A stretch of DNA of 64,000 nucleotides, taken from NCBI GenBank assembly GCA_017412645.1, contig JAFPWX010000003.1:1-64000 (forward strand), read 5' to 3'. The position numbers were made by a program, and so were the translations under genes. Shown here one piece after another: positions 8,757 through 18,777 of the stretch (position 1 is its first letter; each line of letters starts with the position of its first letter). The stretch is from Bacteroidales bacterium. GTDB taxonomy: Bacteria > Bacteroidota > Bacteroidia > Bacteroidales > UBA932. The notes beneath the pieces were generated by a model, which saw nothing but the letters and a program-made list of their open reading frames with translations, was not told where the DNA came from and did no database searches.

Positions 8757-8770
8757 ATAGTGCGCACTAT
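8757..8770. promoter_or_regulatory. 14-bp perfect palindrome upstream of the beta-helix/Sus locus
   Basis: ATAGTGCGCACTAT is a perfect dyad located 19 bases before the first start codon of the locus, and no standard TAnnTTTG box is obvious there. It is a candidate operator or part of a promoter read by the ECF sigma factor encoded within the locus. The rest of the gap 8694-8789 is AT-rich and otherwise unassigned. Confidence 0.4.
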
Positions 8771-8789
8771 TCCGCGTACTTGACCGCAT

Positions 8790-10661
8790 ATGAGAAAAAC
8801 ACTTATTTGGGCGGCTGCATTGTTTATTGCCTTCACTCTTTCCTGCAAGAAGGACGGGCATGTCGCCAGTAACACTCCTGTGGGAGAGCAGGTTGACACT
8901 GTGACAACCCAGGTTCAGGAACTCGAAGACCCTACGGTGCTCAAAGTCGTCGAAGGAGATGACCTTGCTGCCATTCTGGCGGATATACCGGAAGGTATCA
9001 AGTCCCTCAAATTGTCAGAAGGAACGTTCAAGGGCCCGTTCACGATGGTAGAAGGCATCGACGTAAAGGGTTCCGGTTCAAAGACCGTTCTCACGGTCGA
9101 CGAAGGCCGGGTGCTCGAACAGAAATCCGATTTCGACATCGTCACTACCTGGAGCGACCTTTCCATCACGGGAGGGGCTATGTCTTCCGACAACGGAGCC
9201 GGTGCATACATCCGCAAGAACGGTGTACTCAGAAATTGCGAAATCCATCATAACAGAGCTGAGGGGGGTAGTTCCCAGGGCGGAGGAGTATGGGCGGCGG
9301 AAGGCAGCACCATAGACGGTTGCAACATTCACCACAATTTTGCCCAGAACGCCGGTGGCGGAGCGTACTCCAAAGGTCTTGTCAAATATTGCGTCATAGA
9401 GAACAACGAAGCTCGCGACAATGTAGGCGGCGGTATCCAGGTACACGGAGGTTCCTCCGCATCCAATACCAACGGAACCATGTACAACTGCATTATCCGC
9501 GGGAACAGCTCCAAGAACGCCGGCGGCGTGCGGCTGTACGGCCAGACACAGGTGGCGAACCTGCTTGTCGAAGGCAACACCGCCACTGCTTCCGGCGTTT
9601 CCGGAATCCTCGCCAACGGAGTGTCGTCAATCCTGAACTGCACGATTGTAAAGAATTACGACGCAGCCGAATCTGCAGGTAATTCCTCCGCCCTCTACAT
9701 CAACCAGAACGGCACCATCAAAAACTGCCTGCTGTACGGGAACTCTTCAAAGGGTAAGGATGCTGATTCCGCCGTTCAGATGTACATCAATCACCAGTAC
9801 ACATGGCTGATGAACAACGCCACCCGCGAAGGAGGCCTTAAGTTGGCGAACAACTATGATCCCAACGGTAACGGACGCAAGCAGAACCATGTAGACATTC
9901 CTGCCGGAAGCACAATCATATTCAAAGATTACGATGGAGGGGACTATCACCTTACGGATAAAGCCTCAATGCTTATAGACAAGGGGAACGCATCCCTGTT
10001 CGGATTCATGGTCCTTGATGTCGGAGGCGCTCCCCGCCGTTACGGCACCGCCCCGGATATCGGTGCCTACGAATATCCCACTCCGGTTCCTGAAGGGGGC
10101 TTCCCATGCGTCCTCATCGGCGATTCCATTTTCGACCGTTGGGACAGCGACGGTATCGGCCATCCGGATTTCTTCACGCAGCACAACATTATAAACAGCG
10201 GAGTGAGCGGGCAGACCACCGGCCAGATGCTTGAAAGGTTCCAGGGCAGCGTACTCTATTACAAGCCGAAGGCCGTGGTGCTCGAAGGCGGCACAAACGA
10301 CCTTACACGGGTGCAGACATGGGCCAGCGCCGATATGGTGCTCGCGAATTTCAAGGAGATGGCGAAACTGACAAAGGATTCTGGAGCAAAGGTGTTTATA
10401 TCGTCCATACTCCCATGCAACGCAAACACGGCATCCGGAGCGGACGCCTCCCCGCAGGAACTCATCATTTCCACCAATAAAGAATTGAAGGCGTTCGCCG
10501 AAAAGGAAGGATATGTCTATGTTGATTTCTACTCGTCCTTCGCTAATGAAGACGGCACCTTCAAGGACGGATACCATAGTGACGGCGTGCATCCCGACTC
10601 CAATGGCTACGATGTCATGGAGGAAATCCTCCTGAATGCCCTCGGAAATATTGTGGATTGA
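8790..10661 (+). CDS. Lipoprotein: right-handed beta-helix domain fused to SGNH/GDSL hydrolase
   Basis: The 623-residue product has a signal peptide with a lipobox ending at C19, so it is a surface or periplasmic lipoprotein. Residues about 45-430 are a parallel beta-helix of Asn/Gly-rich rungs (such as GAGAYIRKNGVL and NAGGGAY). Residues about 440-620 are an SGNH hydrolase: GDS at 444-446 (nucleophile S446), NSGVSGQT (block II Gly), GGTND with N503 (block III) and D598-x-x-H601 (block V). All four blocks are present. The SGNH part probably removes an ester, for example acetyl, from a glycan. The N-terminal 100 residues are shared with three other lipoproteins of the locus. It is the first gene of the cluster and precedes the sigma factor by 6 bases. 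Confidence 0.85.
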   Translation: MRKTLIWAAALFIAFTLSCKKDGHVASNTPVGEQVDTVTTQVQELEDPTVLKVVEGDDLAAILADIPEGIKSLKLSEGTFKGPFTMVEGIDVKGSGSKTVLTVDEGRVLEQKSDFDIVTTWSDLSITGGAMSSDNGAGAYIRKNGVLRNCEIHHNRAEGGSSQGGGVWAAEGSTIDGCNIHHNFAQNAGGGAYSKGLVKYCVIENNEARDNVGGGIQVHGGSSASNTNGTMYNCIIRGNSSKNAGGVRLYGQTQVANLLVEGNTATASGVSGILANGVSSILNCTIVKNYDAAESAGNSSALYINQNGTIKNCLLYGNSSKGKDADSAVQMYINHQYTWLMNNATREGGLKLANNYDPNGNGRKQNHVDIPAGSTIIFKDYDGGDYHLTDKASMLIDKGNASLFGFMVLDVGGAPRRYGTAPDIGAYEYPTPVPEGGFPCVLIGDSIFDRWDSDGIGHPDFFTQHNIINSGVSGQTTGQMLERFQGSVLYYKPKAVVLEGGTNDLTRVQTWASADMVLANFKEMAKLTKDSGAKVFISSILPCNANTASGADASPQELIISTNKELKAFAEKEGYVYVDFYSSFANEDGTFKDGYHSDGVHPDSNGYDVMEEILLNALGNIVD

Positions 10662-10667
10662 CAGTAC

Positions 10668-11216
10668 ATGCGCAACCCTCTGGTCACATCTTCCGAACAG
10701 TTGTTCCAGCTGGAAGAGTCTTACAAGAAGAATCTTCCGGATCTGCTGTCGTTTGCGAAACGTTTCGTTCCGGAAGATGTGGCGGGCGATCTCGTCCAGG
10801 ATGTATTTCTGAGGCTTTGGCAGGGTTCCAGGGCTTTCCTGAACATCCCGGAAGGTCCGGGAAGGCAGATGTACCTTTACAGGAGCGTAAGGAACGCCTG
10901 CAAAGACTGGCTCAAGCACCAGATAGCGGTCTCCAACCACAGTAACGAGACTCTTTACCTGCTCAAGATGGACGAAGCCGATCACAACGCCCTTCTGTCT
11001 TCGTCAGATTTCGAGCAAAAACTCTCCCAGGTGGAGAGCCACGTAGACCGTTTGCCTGCAAGGTGCCGGGAAGTATTCCTGATGCACTACAGACAGAGGC
11101 GGCCAAGCGCCGAGATAGCCGAGTATTTCGGGATTTCGAAACGTACGGTGGAGGCGCAGTTATACAAGGCGTTGCAGGTTCTCCGCGAGAGCCTGAGCAA
11201 AGAAGATGTAGAATAA
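10668..11216 (+). CDS. ECF-type RNA polymerase sigma factor (SusCD-associated)
   Basis: The 182-residue sigma-70 relative carries only regions 2 and 4. Region 2 includes VAGDLVQDVFLRLWQ, and region 4 includes RCREVFLMHYRQRRPSAEIAEYFGIS, a helix-turn-helix. Its stop codon TAA abuts the ATG of the FecR-type anti-sigma gene, and the SusC gene follows, the standard Bacteroidota trans-envelope signalling arrangement. It likely drives the downstream susCD-like operon when the SusC plug senses its substrate. Its position as second gene, behind a lipoprotein, is less usual. Confidence 0.93.
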   Translation: MRNPLVTSSEQLFQLEESYKKNLPDLLSFAKRFVPEDVAGDLVQDVFLRLWQGSRAFLNIPEGPGRQMYLYRSVRNACKDWLKHQIAVSNHSNETLYLLKMDEADHNALLSSSDFEQKLSQVESHVDRLPARCREVFLMHYRQRRPSAEIAEYFGISKRTVEAQLYKALQVLRESLSKEDVE

Positions 11217-12233
11217 ATGAGTAACAATATGAATAATAACAAAGAGGCACTGTTCATCGGTTACATCGACGGAACCTTGGATCAGGAACAGCTCCGGGAA
11301 CTGGAGAGGCTCATGACCGGGGACCCGCAAGCAAAGCACGAACTGCTCGAGATGAAAGAAATCGCCGACTGCATGATGCAGGAGGAAATGACTCCTTATG
11401 AGAAGGACCGCCGTGCAGCGGCGCTTATGAATCTCGTCACCGGCGGAAGAAGCATCGCCGGAATTCGTATGCGCGAGATTCTCCGCTATGCGGCGGTGGC
11501 AGCGGCGGCAGCGGCGGTTACGGTCTTTGCACTGTTCCTTTTCAAACCGGCTCCATCTACGGTGCAGACTGCCATAGACATCCGTCCGGGAGGCTCCGGG
11601 GCCGTTGTCCTGCCGGACGGCAGCAAAGTTACCCTCAAATCGGCTTCTTCCCTGTGCTATGACGCATCCTCGTTCGAAGGAAAGAAGGACCGGGTAGTCC
11701 GTCTTGACGGCGAAGCATTCTTCAATGTCGCCCGGGCAGAGGGACGTAAGTTCATCGTTGAGACTGACCGGGTGAACATCCATGTCACCGGAACTTCTTT
11801 CAATATCCAGGCATTCAGGGAAGACCAGTCAAACACGCTGACGCTTCTTGACGGAAAGGTCATGCTGGAACTGCTCGGCAATTCCGGGGAAAGGCTGCAC
11901 AGCATGGAACTGCGTCCCGGGGAAAGATGCGTCTTCGAGAAGGTTACCGGTGAAGTCGTGGTGGAAAAGATCTCGCGGGGAGAAGCGGCGCAGGACTGGA
12001 ATTCCGGAGCATATTATTTCCGTGGAGAGTCGCTTCGCAACATAGTGTCACATCTGGAACGCTATTATGACGCAAGAATCGAAACAGGTCCGGGACTCGA
12101 AAAAGAAGGCGGCTATACGGGTGCCTTTTCCCTTGGCGACGGACTCGACCGCATACTTTCCCTGCTTAACTACGACAACGCCTTTGTGGTTGAAAAACGC
12201 GAAGACGGCTCATACCTGCTGAGGGCCAAGTAA
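11217..12233 (+). CDS. FecR-family anti-sigma factor
   Basis: This 338-residue inner-membrane protein has a cytoplasmic sigma-binding N-terminus (residues 1-85), one membrane span at about 90-109 (Ala-rich), a periplasmic FecR domain (about 120-240; IRPGGSGAVVLPDGS, FNVARAEGRKFIVETD, VTGTSFNIQAF) and a C-terminal DUF4974 domain (about 255-338), which usually contacts the STN domain of the SusC partner. It holds the neighbouring ECF sigma factor inactive until signalled. Its stop codon overlaps the susC start by one base (TAATG), implying translational coupling. Confidence 0.93.
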   Translation: MSNNMNNNKEALFIGYIDGTLDQEQLRELERLMTGDPQAKHELLEMKEIADCMMQEEMTPYEKDRRAAALMNLVTGGRSIAGIRMREILRYAAVAAAAAAVTVFALFLFKPAPSTVQTAIDIRPGGSGAVVLPDGSKVTLKSASSLCYDASSFEGKKDRVVRLDGEAFFNVARAEGRKFIVETDRVNIHVTGTSFNIQAFREDQSNTLTLLDGKVMLELLGNSGERLHSMELRPGERCVFEKVTGEVVVEKISRGEAAQDWNSGAYYFRGESLRNIVSHLERYYDARIETGPGLEKEGGYTGAFSLGDGLDRILSLLNYDNAFVVEKREDGSYLLRAK

Positions 12234-15200
12234 TGAAGAAACTGTTTGCAATAATCGTTGCTCTCCTGAGCCTTTCAATGCAACTGTGGGCGCAGGAGAG
12301 CGTTCTTGACAGGAAAGTCACCTTGCATATGCGAAATGCGAGGCTTGAGGAGGTGATAGAAAGCATCATGATACAGACAGGGGTGATGTTCATCTACAGG
12401 AGTGATTCGGGCGACAACGACAGGACGGTGGACGTGGAGGTGAAGGAGGTGCCGCTCCGTAAAGTGCTCGCCGACATCGGGGTGGAAGCCCGTGTCGAGG
12501 GGCAGAGCATCATCCTGCGGCAAAAAGAACAGGCGGCAGGTGCGAACCCCTCCGGCGGCAGGAAGATCGGCGTGAGCGGTAAGGTGAAAGACACGTCCGG
12601 TGAACCCCTTGTGGGCGCCACGGTAATCATTCACGGAACAACGGTAGGCACATCCACTGATCTCGACGGCAATTTCAGCCTCGAGGCCTCCGAAGACGAC
12701 CTGCTAGACGTGCTTATGATTGGCTTCCGTTCCCTGTCACTAAAAGCCGCAAGGCGCCTGGATGTGATCCTGGAAGACGACTCCACGGAGCTGGAGGAAC
12801 TGGTAGTGGTTGGCTATGGAAGCCAGAAAAAAGTCAACCTCACCGGAAGCGTGGAGAGCCTTGGCGGTGAAAAGATGGAAAACATCCCCATGCCTTCGCT
12901 TTCAAGGGGTCTCCAGGGAATGATCCCCAGCCTCAATATCGACATGACCGACGGCAAGCCCATCAGGAGTTCTGAATACAATGTACGCGGCACCACGTCC
13001 ATCGGAGCAGGCGGCGGCAGCACCCTCATCATGATAGACGGCGCGCCCGGCGACCCCGATTTGCTGAATCCGAGCGACATCGAGTCGGTCACCGTGCTCA
13101 AGGATGCGGCATCGGCTGCGATCTACGGTGCCAGGGGCCCGTTCGGCGTAGTGCTCATCACCACCAAGAACCCGTCGGCGGGCAAGACATCCGTGACCTA
13201 TTCGGGCAATGTTTCGTTCTACACCCAGACACAGCACAACGACTATATCTGGGACGGCTACATCTGGGCCAAGACCTTCGTAGAGGCCTATTATGCTTAT
13301 AACGATTACGTTACCAATCCCACGGGCGTGAACAATGCGTTCCCCTTCCTTCAGGGCATGGACGCGTATCTTTCGGAGCTCAAGCGCAGGCACGACGATC
13401 CTTCCCTTCCCAAGGTAGTCACCATGGACGACGGCAGTTATGTGTATTACGGCAGCACCAACTGGTACGACCAGCTCTACAAGAAGGTTTCCACCGGCAC
13501 TGAGCACACGGTTACGGTGTCCGGTAACTCCAAGAACGCCGGGTTCTACCTTTCCGGGCGCTATCACGGCCAGAACGGCATCTTCCGCTACAACTCCGAC
13601 GACTTCGACCAGTTCAACCTCAGGAGCAAGGGCTATGTGCAGGTGTTTCCATGGCTGAAGATAACCGACAACATGGATTTCTCACACAGGACCTACAACT
13701 ACCCGCTCACTTCCATATATGAAAAAGGTATATGGAGGAACATTGCCGACCAGGGCTTCCCCATGGCGGTGATGTTCAATCCCGACCATACGCTCACGCG
13801 TCACGCCGCCTACACGGTGGGGGATTTCTATACAGGCAACAACAAGAGCATTTCGTCCCTGTTCAACCTGCGCAATTCCTTCAATGCAACCGCTTCGTTC
13901 CTGAATAACTCGCTTCGGCTCAACGCCGACTTTACCACAAGCTACAAGATGGCCCGCGACAAGAGGGTCCTGTACCCCGTGAGCTACAGCGACAAGGCAG
14001 GGGTAATTACATCCGAGGGCACCAGCAAACTCAGTGAGCGTTTCGACGAGACAAGCTATCTCGGCACCAATCTCTATGGCGAATACGAGAATACGTTTGC
14101 AGACCGCCACTATTTCAAGGCGATGGCCGGCTTTAACTGCGAGTACCAGAAACTTGTCATCAACTACATGGAGCGCAATGGCGTGCTGAAGCCTGAGATA
14201 TCCGATTTCAACCTCGTGAACGGAGACAGTTTCGTGCTCACAGGTGGGGGCAATTCCTGGGCTGTAATGGGTCTGTTTTTCAGGCTCAACTACAATTACA
14301 AGGAGCGTTATCTGCTGGAAATCAACGGCCGCTATGACGGCTCGTCCAATTTCCCGACAAATCAGCGCTGGGGTTTCTTCCCGTCTGCATCGGCCGGATG
14401 GAGAATCTCCAGGGAAAGCTTCTGGAAAGTCTCTCCCAAGGCGGTATCCGAGCTCAAGTTGCGTCTCAGCTACGGTGAACTCGGCAACGGACAGATTCCG
14501 CCCTATTCGTACATCCAGACCATTTCCACTCACCAGAGTTCCAGGATAATAGACGGTTCACTGCCTCTTTATTCGTACATGCCGTCCCTTGTGCCAGACG
14601 ACCTCACGTGGGAGCGTTCGCGCACGTACAACGTAGGACTGGACGTCAGTTTCTTCGACGGCAGGCTTTCGGTTAACGCCGACGTCTTCCAGAGAAACAC
14701 GGAAAACATGTATACCGCAGGCGTAACGGTTCCTGCCGTTCTCGGCACCAGTTCTCCCAAAGGCAACTATGCGGACCTTCACACCCGCGGATTCGAGTTC
14801 TCGATAGAATGGAAGGACCGCATCGATTTCGGAAAACCGCTCGATTATTCGGCAAAGTTCATCCTTTCGGACTCCCAGGCGGAGATCACCCGTTTCAACA
14901 ATGCCACAGGCCTCATCGACAGCTACTATGTCGGTGCCAAGGTGGGAGAAATCTGGGGATATGAAATAGAGGGCCTGTTCCAAAGCGAACAGGAGATAGC
15001 CGACTGGTACGACCAGTCGTACATGAAGACTTCGCAGGGACAGAAGATATGGCTTCCCGGCGACTTGAAATACGCAAATTTGAACGGAGACGACAGGATC
15101 AACGACGGACAGAGGACCCTGGCCAACCACGGCGATCTGAAGGTTATAGGCAACACCACGCCGCGTTTCCGCTTCGGCGTTAACCTGGGCGCCTCGTGGA

Positions 15201-15700
15201 ACAATATTTTCTTCAGCGCATTCTTGCAGGGGGTGGGTCACCGCGACTGGTATCCTTCCATGGAATGCAATGCATTCTGGGGAATGTACAACCGTCCCTA
15301 CAACATGCTACCCACTCATATTTACGAGAACCACTGGACGGAAGAAACCCCGGACGCCTATTTCCCCAGGCTCCGCGGCTATCTGGTGACATCCACCAAC
15401 GGCGTGCTCCGTATGCCGAACACCCGCTACCTGCAGAACGCCGCATACGTGCGCCTGAAGAACCTCACCTTCGGATACAATCTTCCGAAGGCGCTCCTGG
15501 AAAAGTTACGGATGTCCAAATGCCAGATATTCTTCTCGGGACAGAACCTCTGGACCTGGTCGCCCATTCACATGATAACGAAAAACATAGACCCGGAAGT
15601 CATTTCCGGTTCCGATGCCGAAGTGGCCACGGGCAAGGGCGATGCCAATGCATATCCCATGCTCCGGAGCCTGTCCCTTGGTGTAACACTTGGATTCTGA
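12233..15700 (+). CDS. SusC/RagA-type TonB-dependent outer-membrane transporter with STN domain
   Basis: The 1155-residue product has a signal peptide (about 1-21), an STN signalling domain (about 25-100), a carboxypeptidase-D regulatory-like domain (about 110-185) and a TonB-box-like segment EELVVVGYGSQKK. A plug follows with NVRGTTSIGAGG, MIDGAPGD and the SusC signature DIESVTVLKDAASAAIYGARG. The remainder is a 22-stranded barrel ending in an aromatic-rich LGVTLGF. It imports oligosaccharides or other ligands with the SusD lipoprotein encoded next. The STN domain indicates that it signals to the FecR/sigma pair immediately upstream. Confidence 0.95.
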   Translation: MKKLFAIIVALLSLSMQLWAQESVLDRKVTLHMRNARLEEVIESIMIQTGVMFIYRSDSGDNDRTVDVEVKEVPLRKVLADIGVEARVEGQSIILRQKEQAAGANPSGGRKIGVSGKVKDTSGEPLVGATVIIHGTTVGTSTDLDGNFSLEASEDDLLDVLMIGFRSLSLKAARRLDVILEDDSTELEELVVVGYGSQKKVNLTGSVESLGGEKMENIPMPSLSRGLQGMIPSLNIDMTDGKPIRSSEYNVRGTTSIGAGGGSTLIMIDGAPGDPDLLNPSDIESVTVLKDAASAAIYGARGPFGVVLITTKNPSAGKTSVTYSGNVSFYTQTQHNDYIWDGYIWAKTFVEAYYAYNDYVTNPTGVNNAFPFLQGMDAYLSELKRRHDDPSLPKVVTMDDGSYVYYGSTNWYDQLYKKVSTGTEHTVTVSGNSKNAGFYLSGRYHGQNGIFRYNSDDFDQFNLRSKGYVQVFPWLKITDNMDFSHRTYNYPLTSIYEKGIWRNIADQGFPMAVMFNPDHTLTRHAAYTVGDFYTGNNKSISSLFNLRNSFNATASFLNNSLRLNADFTTSYKMARDKRVLYPVSYSDKAGVITSEGTSKLSERFDETSYLGTNLYGEYENTFADRHYFKAMAGFNCEYQKLVINYMERNGVLKPEISDFNLVNGDSFVLTGGGNSWAVMGLFFRLNYNYKERYLLEINGRYDGSSNFPTNQRWGFFPSASAGWRISRESFWKVSPKAVSELKLRLSYGELGNGQIPPYSYIQTISTHQSSRIIDGSLPLYSYMPSLVPDDLTWERSRTYNVGLDVSFFDGRLSVNADVFQRNTENMYTAGVTVPAVLGTSSPKGNYADLHTRGFEFSIEWKDRIDFGKPLDYSAKFILSDSQAEITRFNNATGLIDSYYVGAKVGEIWGYEIEGLFQSEQEIADWYDQSYMKTSQGQKIWLPGDLKYANLNGDDRINDGQRTLANHGDLKVIGNTTPRFRFGVNLGASWNNIFFSAFLQGVGHRDWYPSMECNAFWGMYNRPYNMLPTHIYENHWTEETPDAYFPRLRGYLVTSTNGVLRMPNTRYLQNAAYVRLKNLTFGYNLPKALLEKLRMSKCQIFFSGQNLWTWSPIHMITKNIDPEVISGSDAEVATGKGDANAYPMLRSLSLGVTLGF

Positions 15701-15704
15701 TGTC

Positions 15705-17438
15705 ATGAAAAAGACAGTTTTCTTACTAGCAGTCATTCTCGCAGCCTCTTGCAGCATGCTTGAGCAGAATCCTGTGGACAAGCTTTTCGAGGAAAACGCC
15801 TTCGAGACGGAGGCAGACCTCCAGCTCTACACCAATTCCTTCTACTCAATGCTTCCGTCGGCGTATACCATATTCTACGGTGACCATTTGAGCGACTATC
15901 TTGCACCCATTGCAATAGGTAAGTTCCTTCTAGGCTCGTACACGGCGCAAGACAGTGGCGGATGGAGTTGGGGCAGCCTGCGGAACGTGAATTATTTCCT
16001 TGCCCATTACGACAATCCGGCAATTCCACAGGAAGCCAGGGAGCATTACGCGGCGCTTGCCCGTTTCATGAGGGCGTTCTTCTATTTCGACAAAGTGAAG
16101 CGCTTCGGCGACGTGCCGTGGTACGACAGACCGCTCGCCTACGACGATCCCGACCTCTACAAGGCCCGGGACAGCAGGCAGATGGTGATGAACAAGGTGC
16201 TGGAAGACCTCGACTACGCATGCGGGCATCTCCGCACCCGCGACGGAGGCCTGCTGTCCGACAGTGACTGCTCCGTGGTGGACCGCTACGTGGCCCTCGC
16301 ATTCAAGTCGAGGGTGTGCCTGTTCGAGGGAACATTCCGTAAATACCACGGCATCACGGCCGAGCCTTCGGCCGACAAGTGGCTTGCGCAGGCCGATTCG
16401 GCAGCGGCGAAGGTAATCAAGTCCGGCCTGTTCTCGCTCGCGCAGGACTACGGCTCCCTCTTCGTCTCCCAGGCCGCTGATAAGAACGAAACCCTTCTGG
16501 CGATAGTGTACAGCAAGGAACTGCAGGTGTACCATGCCGCAAACTGGTACTACACCTCACCTTCGTACGGCGAATGTCTGGGAATGACGCATCAGTTCGT
16601 GAATACCTACCTGAACGCCGACGGCACCCCGTTCACCGATACGGCCGGTTATGACACCATGGAATTCCAGGATGAAGTGAAAGGGCGTGATCCCCGGCTG
16701 GCGGCCACAATACGTTGCGGTACCTATGTCCGCAGCGACGGCAGGCAGTATTCACCCGACTTCGGGGCCTGCACCACTGGCTACCAGATACGCAAATGGG
16801 TGAGCGATGACACTTCGATGGATTCCCGTTCCATGCAGACCACCGCGATACCGTGGATACGCTATGCGGAGGTGCTCCTTAATTACGCGGAGGCGCGTGC
16901 GGAACTGGGAAGGCTCACTTCCGACGACTGGGACCTTACCGTTAAGGCCCTGCGCCTCAGGGCAGGAATCGTTTCCGCCCCAATGCCCGCGGTGGCTGAC
17001 AATTATCTGAAAAACACCTATTTCCCCGACATCGCAGACCCGGTGTTGCTGGAAATCCGTCGCGAGAGGGGCATCGAGTTGTTCGCCGAGAACTTCCGCT
17101 TCGACGACATCCGCCGCTGGAAGAGGGGAGAACTCATGACAATGGAATACCAGGGCATATATGTGCCCTCCACCGACCTGCCGCTCGACCTGGACGGGGA
17201 CGGAAACGAAGACGTGGCCTTCGTGAAAAAGACCTCCTGGCAGGTCAATACCTACCAGGTGATGCTCGGAAGCAAGTACGTGCTCTCAGGGAACACATAC
17301 GGCAGGCTGATATACAAGGCCAACACCACCGAATCCGTGCAAAGGATATGGGACGACAAGATGTATCTCTATCCTGTTCCTTACGATGATTTCGTGGTAA
17401 ACCCGGCACTTGGGCAGAATCCAGGCTGGGAAATGTAA
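15705..17438 (+). CDS. SusD/RagB-family nutrient-binding lipoprotein
   Basis: The 577-residue lipoprotein has its lipobox cysteine at C16. I chose the ATG giving MKKTVFLLAV rather than an upstream TTG at 15690, because it starts a canonical signal peptide. SusD features include SWGSLRNVNYFLAHYD, then VAL-x-SRVCLFEGTF and a C-terminal RYAEVLLNYAEARAELG, followed by LLEIRRERGIELFAENFRFDDIRRWKRG (quoted here as separate family hallmarks). It caps the SusC barrel and binds glycan at the cell surface. The SusC stop lies 4 bases upstream. Confidence 0.94.
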   Translation: MKKTVFLLAVILAASCSMLEQNPVDKLFEENAFETEADLQLYTNSFYSMLPSAYTIFYGDHLSDYLAPIAIGKFLLGSYTAQDSGGWSWGSLRNVNYFLAHYDNPAIPQEAREHYAALARFMRAFFYFDKVKRFGDVPWYDRPLAYDDPDLYKARDSRQMVMNKVLEDLDYACGHLRTRDGGLLSDSDCSVVDRYVALAFKSRVCLFEGTFRKYHGITAEPSADKWLAQADSAAAKVIKSGLFSLAQDYGSLFVSQAADKNETLLAIVYSKELQVYHAANWYYTSPSYGECLGMTHQFVNTYLNADGTPFTDTAGYDTMEFQDEVKGRDPRLAATIRCGTYVRSDGRQYSPDFGACTTGYQIRKWVSDDTSMDSRSMQTTAIPWIRYAEVLLNYAEARAELGRLTSDDWDLTVKALRLRAGIVSAPMPAVADNYLKNTYFPDIADPVLLEIRRERGIELFAENFRFDDIRRWKRGELMTMEYQGIYVPSTDLPLDLDGDGNEDVAFVKKTSWQVNTYQVMLGSKYVLSGNTYGRLIYKANTTESVQRIWDDKMYLYPVPYDDFVVNPALGQNPGWEM

Positions 17439-17463
17439 TGCTAAATCTAATAATTAATCGAAT

Positions 17464-18777
17464 ATGAAAAGATTACTGAAGTTTATGATGCTTTGCGCTA
17501 TGGCGTTTCCGCTTGTCTTCGTATCCTGTGGAAAAGATAATTCCGGAAACGGAGACTCGAATAAAAAGGAGAACACCGGAGGCAGCGGTGGAAACGGCGG
17601 CAACCAAGGCGGCGATGTCGTTACGGTGAACGTCAAAGCCGGAGAAGACCTTCAGGCGGTTCTCGATGCGGCTGCACCCGGCAGTCTCGTCAGAGTCCAG
17701 GGAGGAGTCACCTTCAAGGGCTGCTTCAAGATGCGCGACGGCGTATCCATGTCCGGCGGCTGGAACGCAACGTTCACCGAGGCCGATGCGGAAGACAACA
17801 AAACGGTACTCGACGGTGAAGGAAACGGCCGCACGCTCGACCAGAACATAGATTTCGAAAACGTCACGGTGGTGACAGGATTCGAGATCAAAAACGGCAA
17901 GGAAGAGAACGGAGCCGGCGCATACATCAAGAAAAACGGCGTGCTCGACGCCTGCTATATCCACGACAACGCCGCCATGAATAACGGCGGAGGAATACGC
18001 ATCAATGCCGGAGGCATATGCCGCAACAGCGAAATTACCAACAACACCGCAAACAACAACGGCGGCGGAGTATATATGTACGGCGGAACGCTGGAGAACT
18101 GCGAAGTCACCTTCAACAAGGCCGACAACAACTGCGGTGGCGGTGCGCAGCTGCAGGATGCGGCGGTCATCACCGGCTGCACCTTCGCCCGCAATTCTGC
18201 CTCCAACGGCGGCGGAATCCGCGTATACGGCAATGGAGGCGTTATTGCAAACTGCCTTATAGCTGCCAATACCAAGTCGGACAAGGGAACCGGCAAGCTT
18301 GCCGGAACAGGGCTCACAACCAACGGCAACTGCACAATCATCAACTGCACCATAGTGGCCAACCAGGGCAATGACGACGTCGACAGCCAGAACAGCCCCG
18401 GCCTGTACTTCGGCAACGGCGGTTCCGATTCCCCGGTTTACAACTGCATAATCTGGGGAAACAAATACCTGGAAGGAATTACCACAGGCCGCCAGATAAA
18501 GGGTACCCGCGTGGGACTTGTGAACAACGCGGTCGCAGGCGGTGACGAGACGGATCCCGACGTAATAGTGCTTTCCTACGACGAAACAGACGGAGAAGAA
18601 ACGGCGGACCCGAAGTTCGTCAGCGCAAAGAACAATATCTTCCGTCTCAAGAACGATTCCCCGCTCATCGACAAAGGTATGGACGATATTGTGCTCGCCT
18701 TCCCCAAAGACCTCGACGGCAACGCCCGCGTGAGCGGCGAACATGTTGATCTTGGCTGTTTTGAAGTGCAGAAATAA
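17464..18777 (+). CDS. Beta-helix lipoprotein, paralogue 2 of 4
   Basis: The 437-residue lipoprotein (lipobox C22) has a Gly/Asn-rich linker at about 25-50, then the shared module: AGEDLQAVLDAA, FKGCFKMRDGVSMSGGWN, LDGEGNGRTLDQ and GAGAYIKKNGVLDACYIHDN. Repeated rungs rich in NNGGG follow, and the C-terminus is DGNARVSGEHVDLGCFEVQ. The fold is the right-handed beta-helix seen in pectate lyases and polymorphic membrane-protein repeats. I see no confident catalytic residues, so it may be a lyase, a glycan binder or an adhesin. It starts 25 bases after susD and its stop abuts the next ATG. Confidence 0.75.
   Translation: MKRLLKFMMLCAMAFPLVFVSCGKDNSGNGDSNKKENTGGSGGNGGNQGGDVVTVNVKAGEDLQAVLDAAAPGSLVRVQGGVTFKGCFKMRDGVSMSGGWNATFTEADAEDNKTVLDGEGNGRTLDQNIDFENVTVVTGFEIKNGKEENGAGAYIKKNGVLDACYIHDNAAMNNGGGIRINAGGICRNSEITNNTANNNGGGVYMYGGTLENCEVTFNKADNNCGGGAQLQDAAVITGCTFARNSASNGGGIRVYGNGGVIANCLIAANTKSDKGTGKLAGTGLTTNGNCTIINCTIVANQGNDDVDSQNSPGLYFGNGGSDSPVYNCIIWGNKYLEGITTGRQIKGTRVGLVNNAVAGGDETDPDVIVLSYDETDGEETADPKFVSAKNNIFRLKNDSPLIDKGMDDIVLAFPKDLDGNARVSGEHVDLGCFEVQK

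Noticed and set aside
7707..8861. 384-codon open frame antisense to sppA
   Set aside because: Opposite strand of a clear sppA gene; composition is that of a shadow frame.
15690..15704. TTG start upstream of the SusD ATG
   Set aside because: It would add five residues before a canonical lipoprotein signal peptide and overlap the SusC stop; the ATG at 15705 is better.
17900..18300. CRISPR-like periodic repeats in the beta-helix lipoprotein genes
   Set aside because: The periodicity is at the protein level (Asn/Gly rungs) with no conserved direct repeat or unique spacers, and no cas genes are present.
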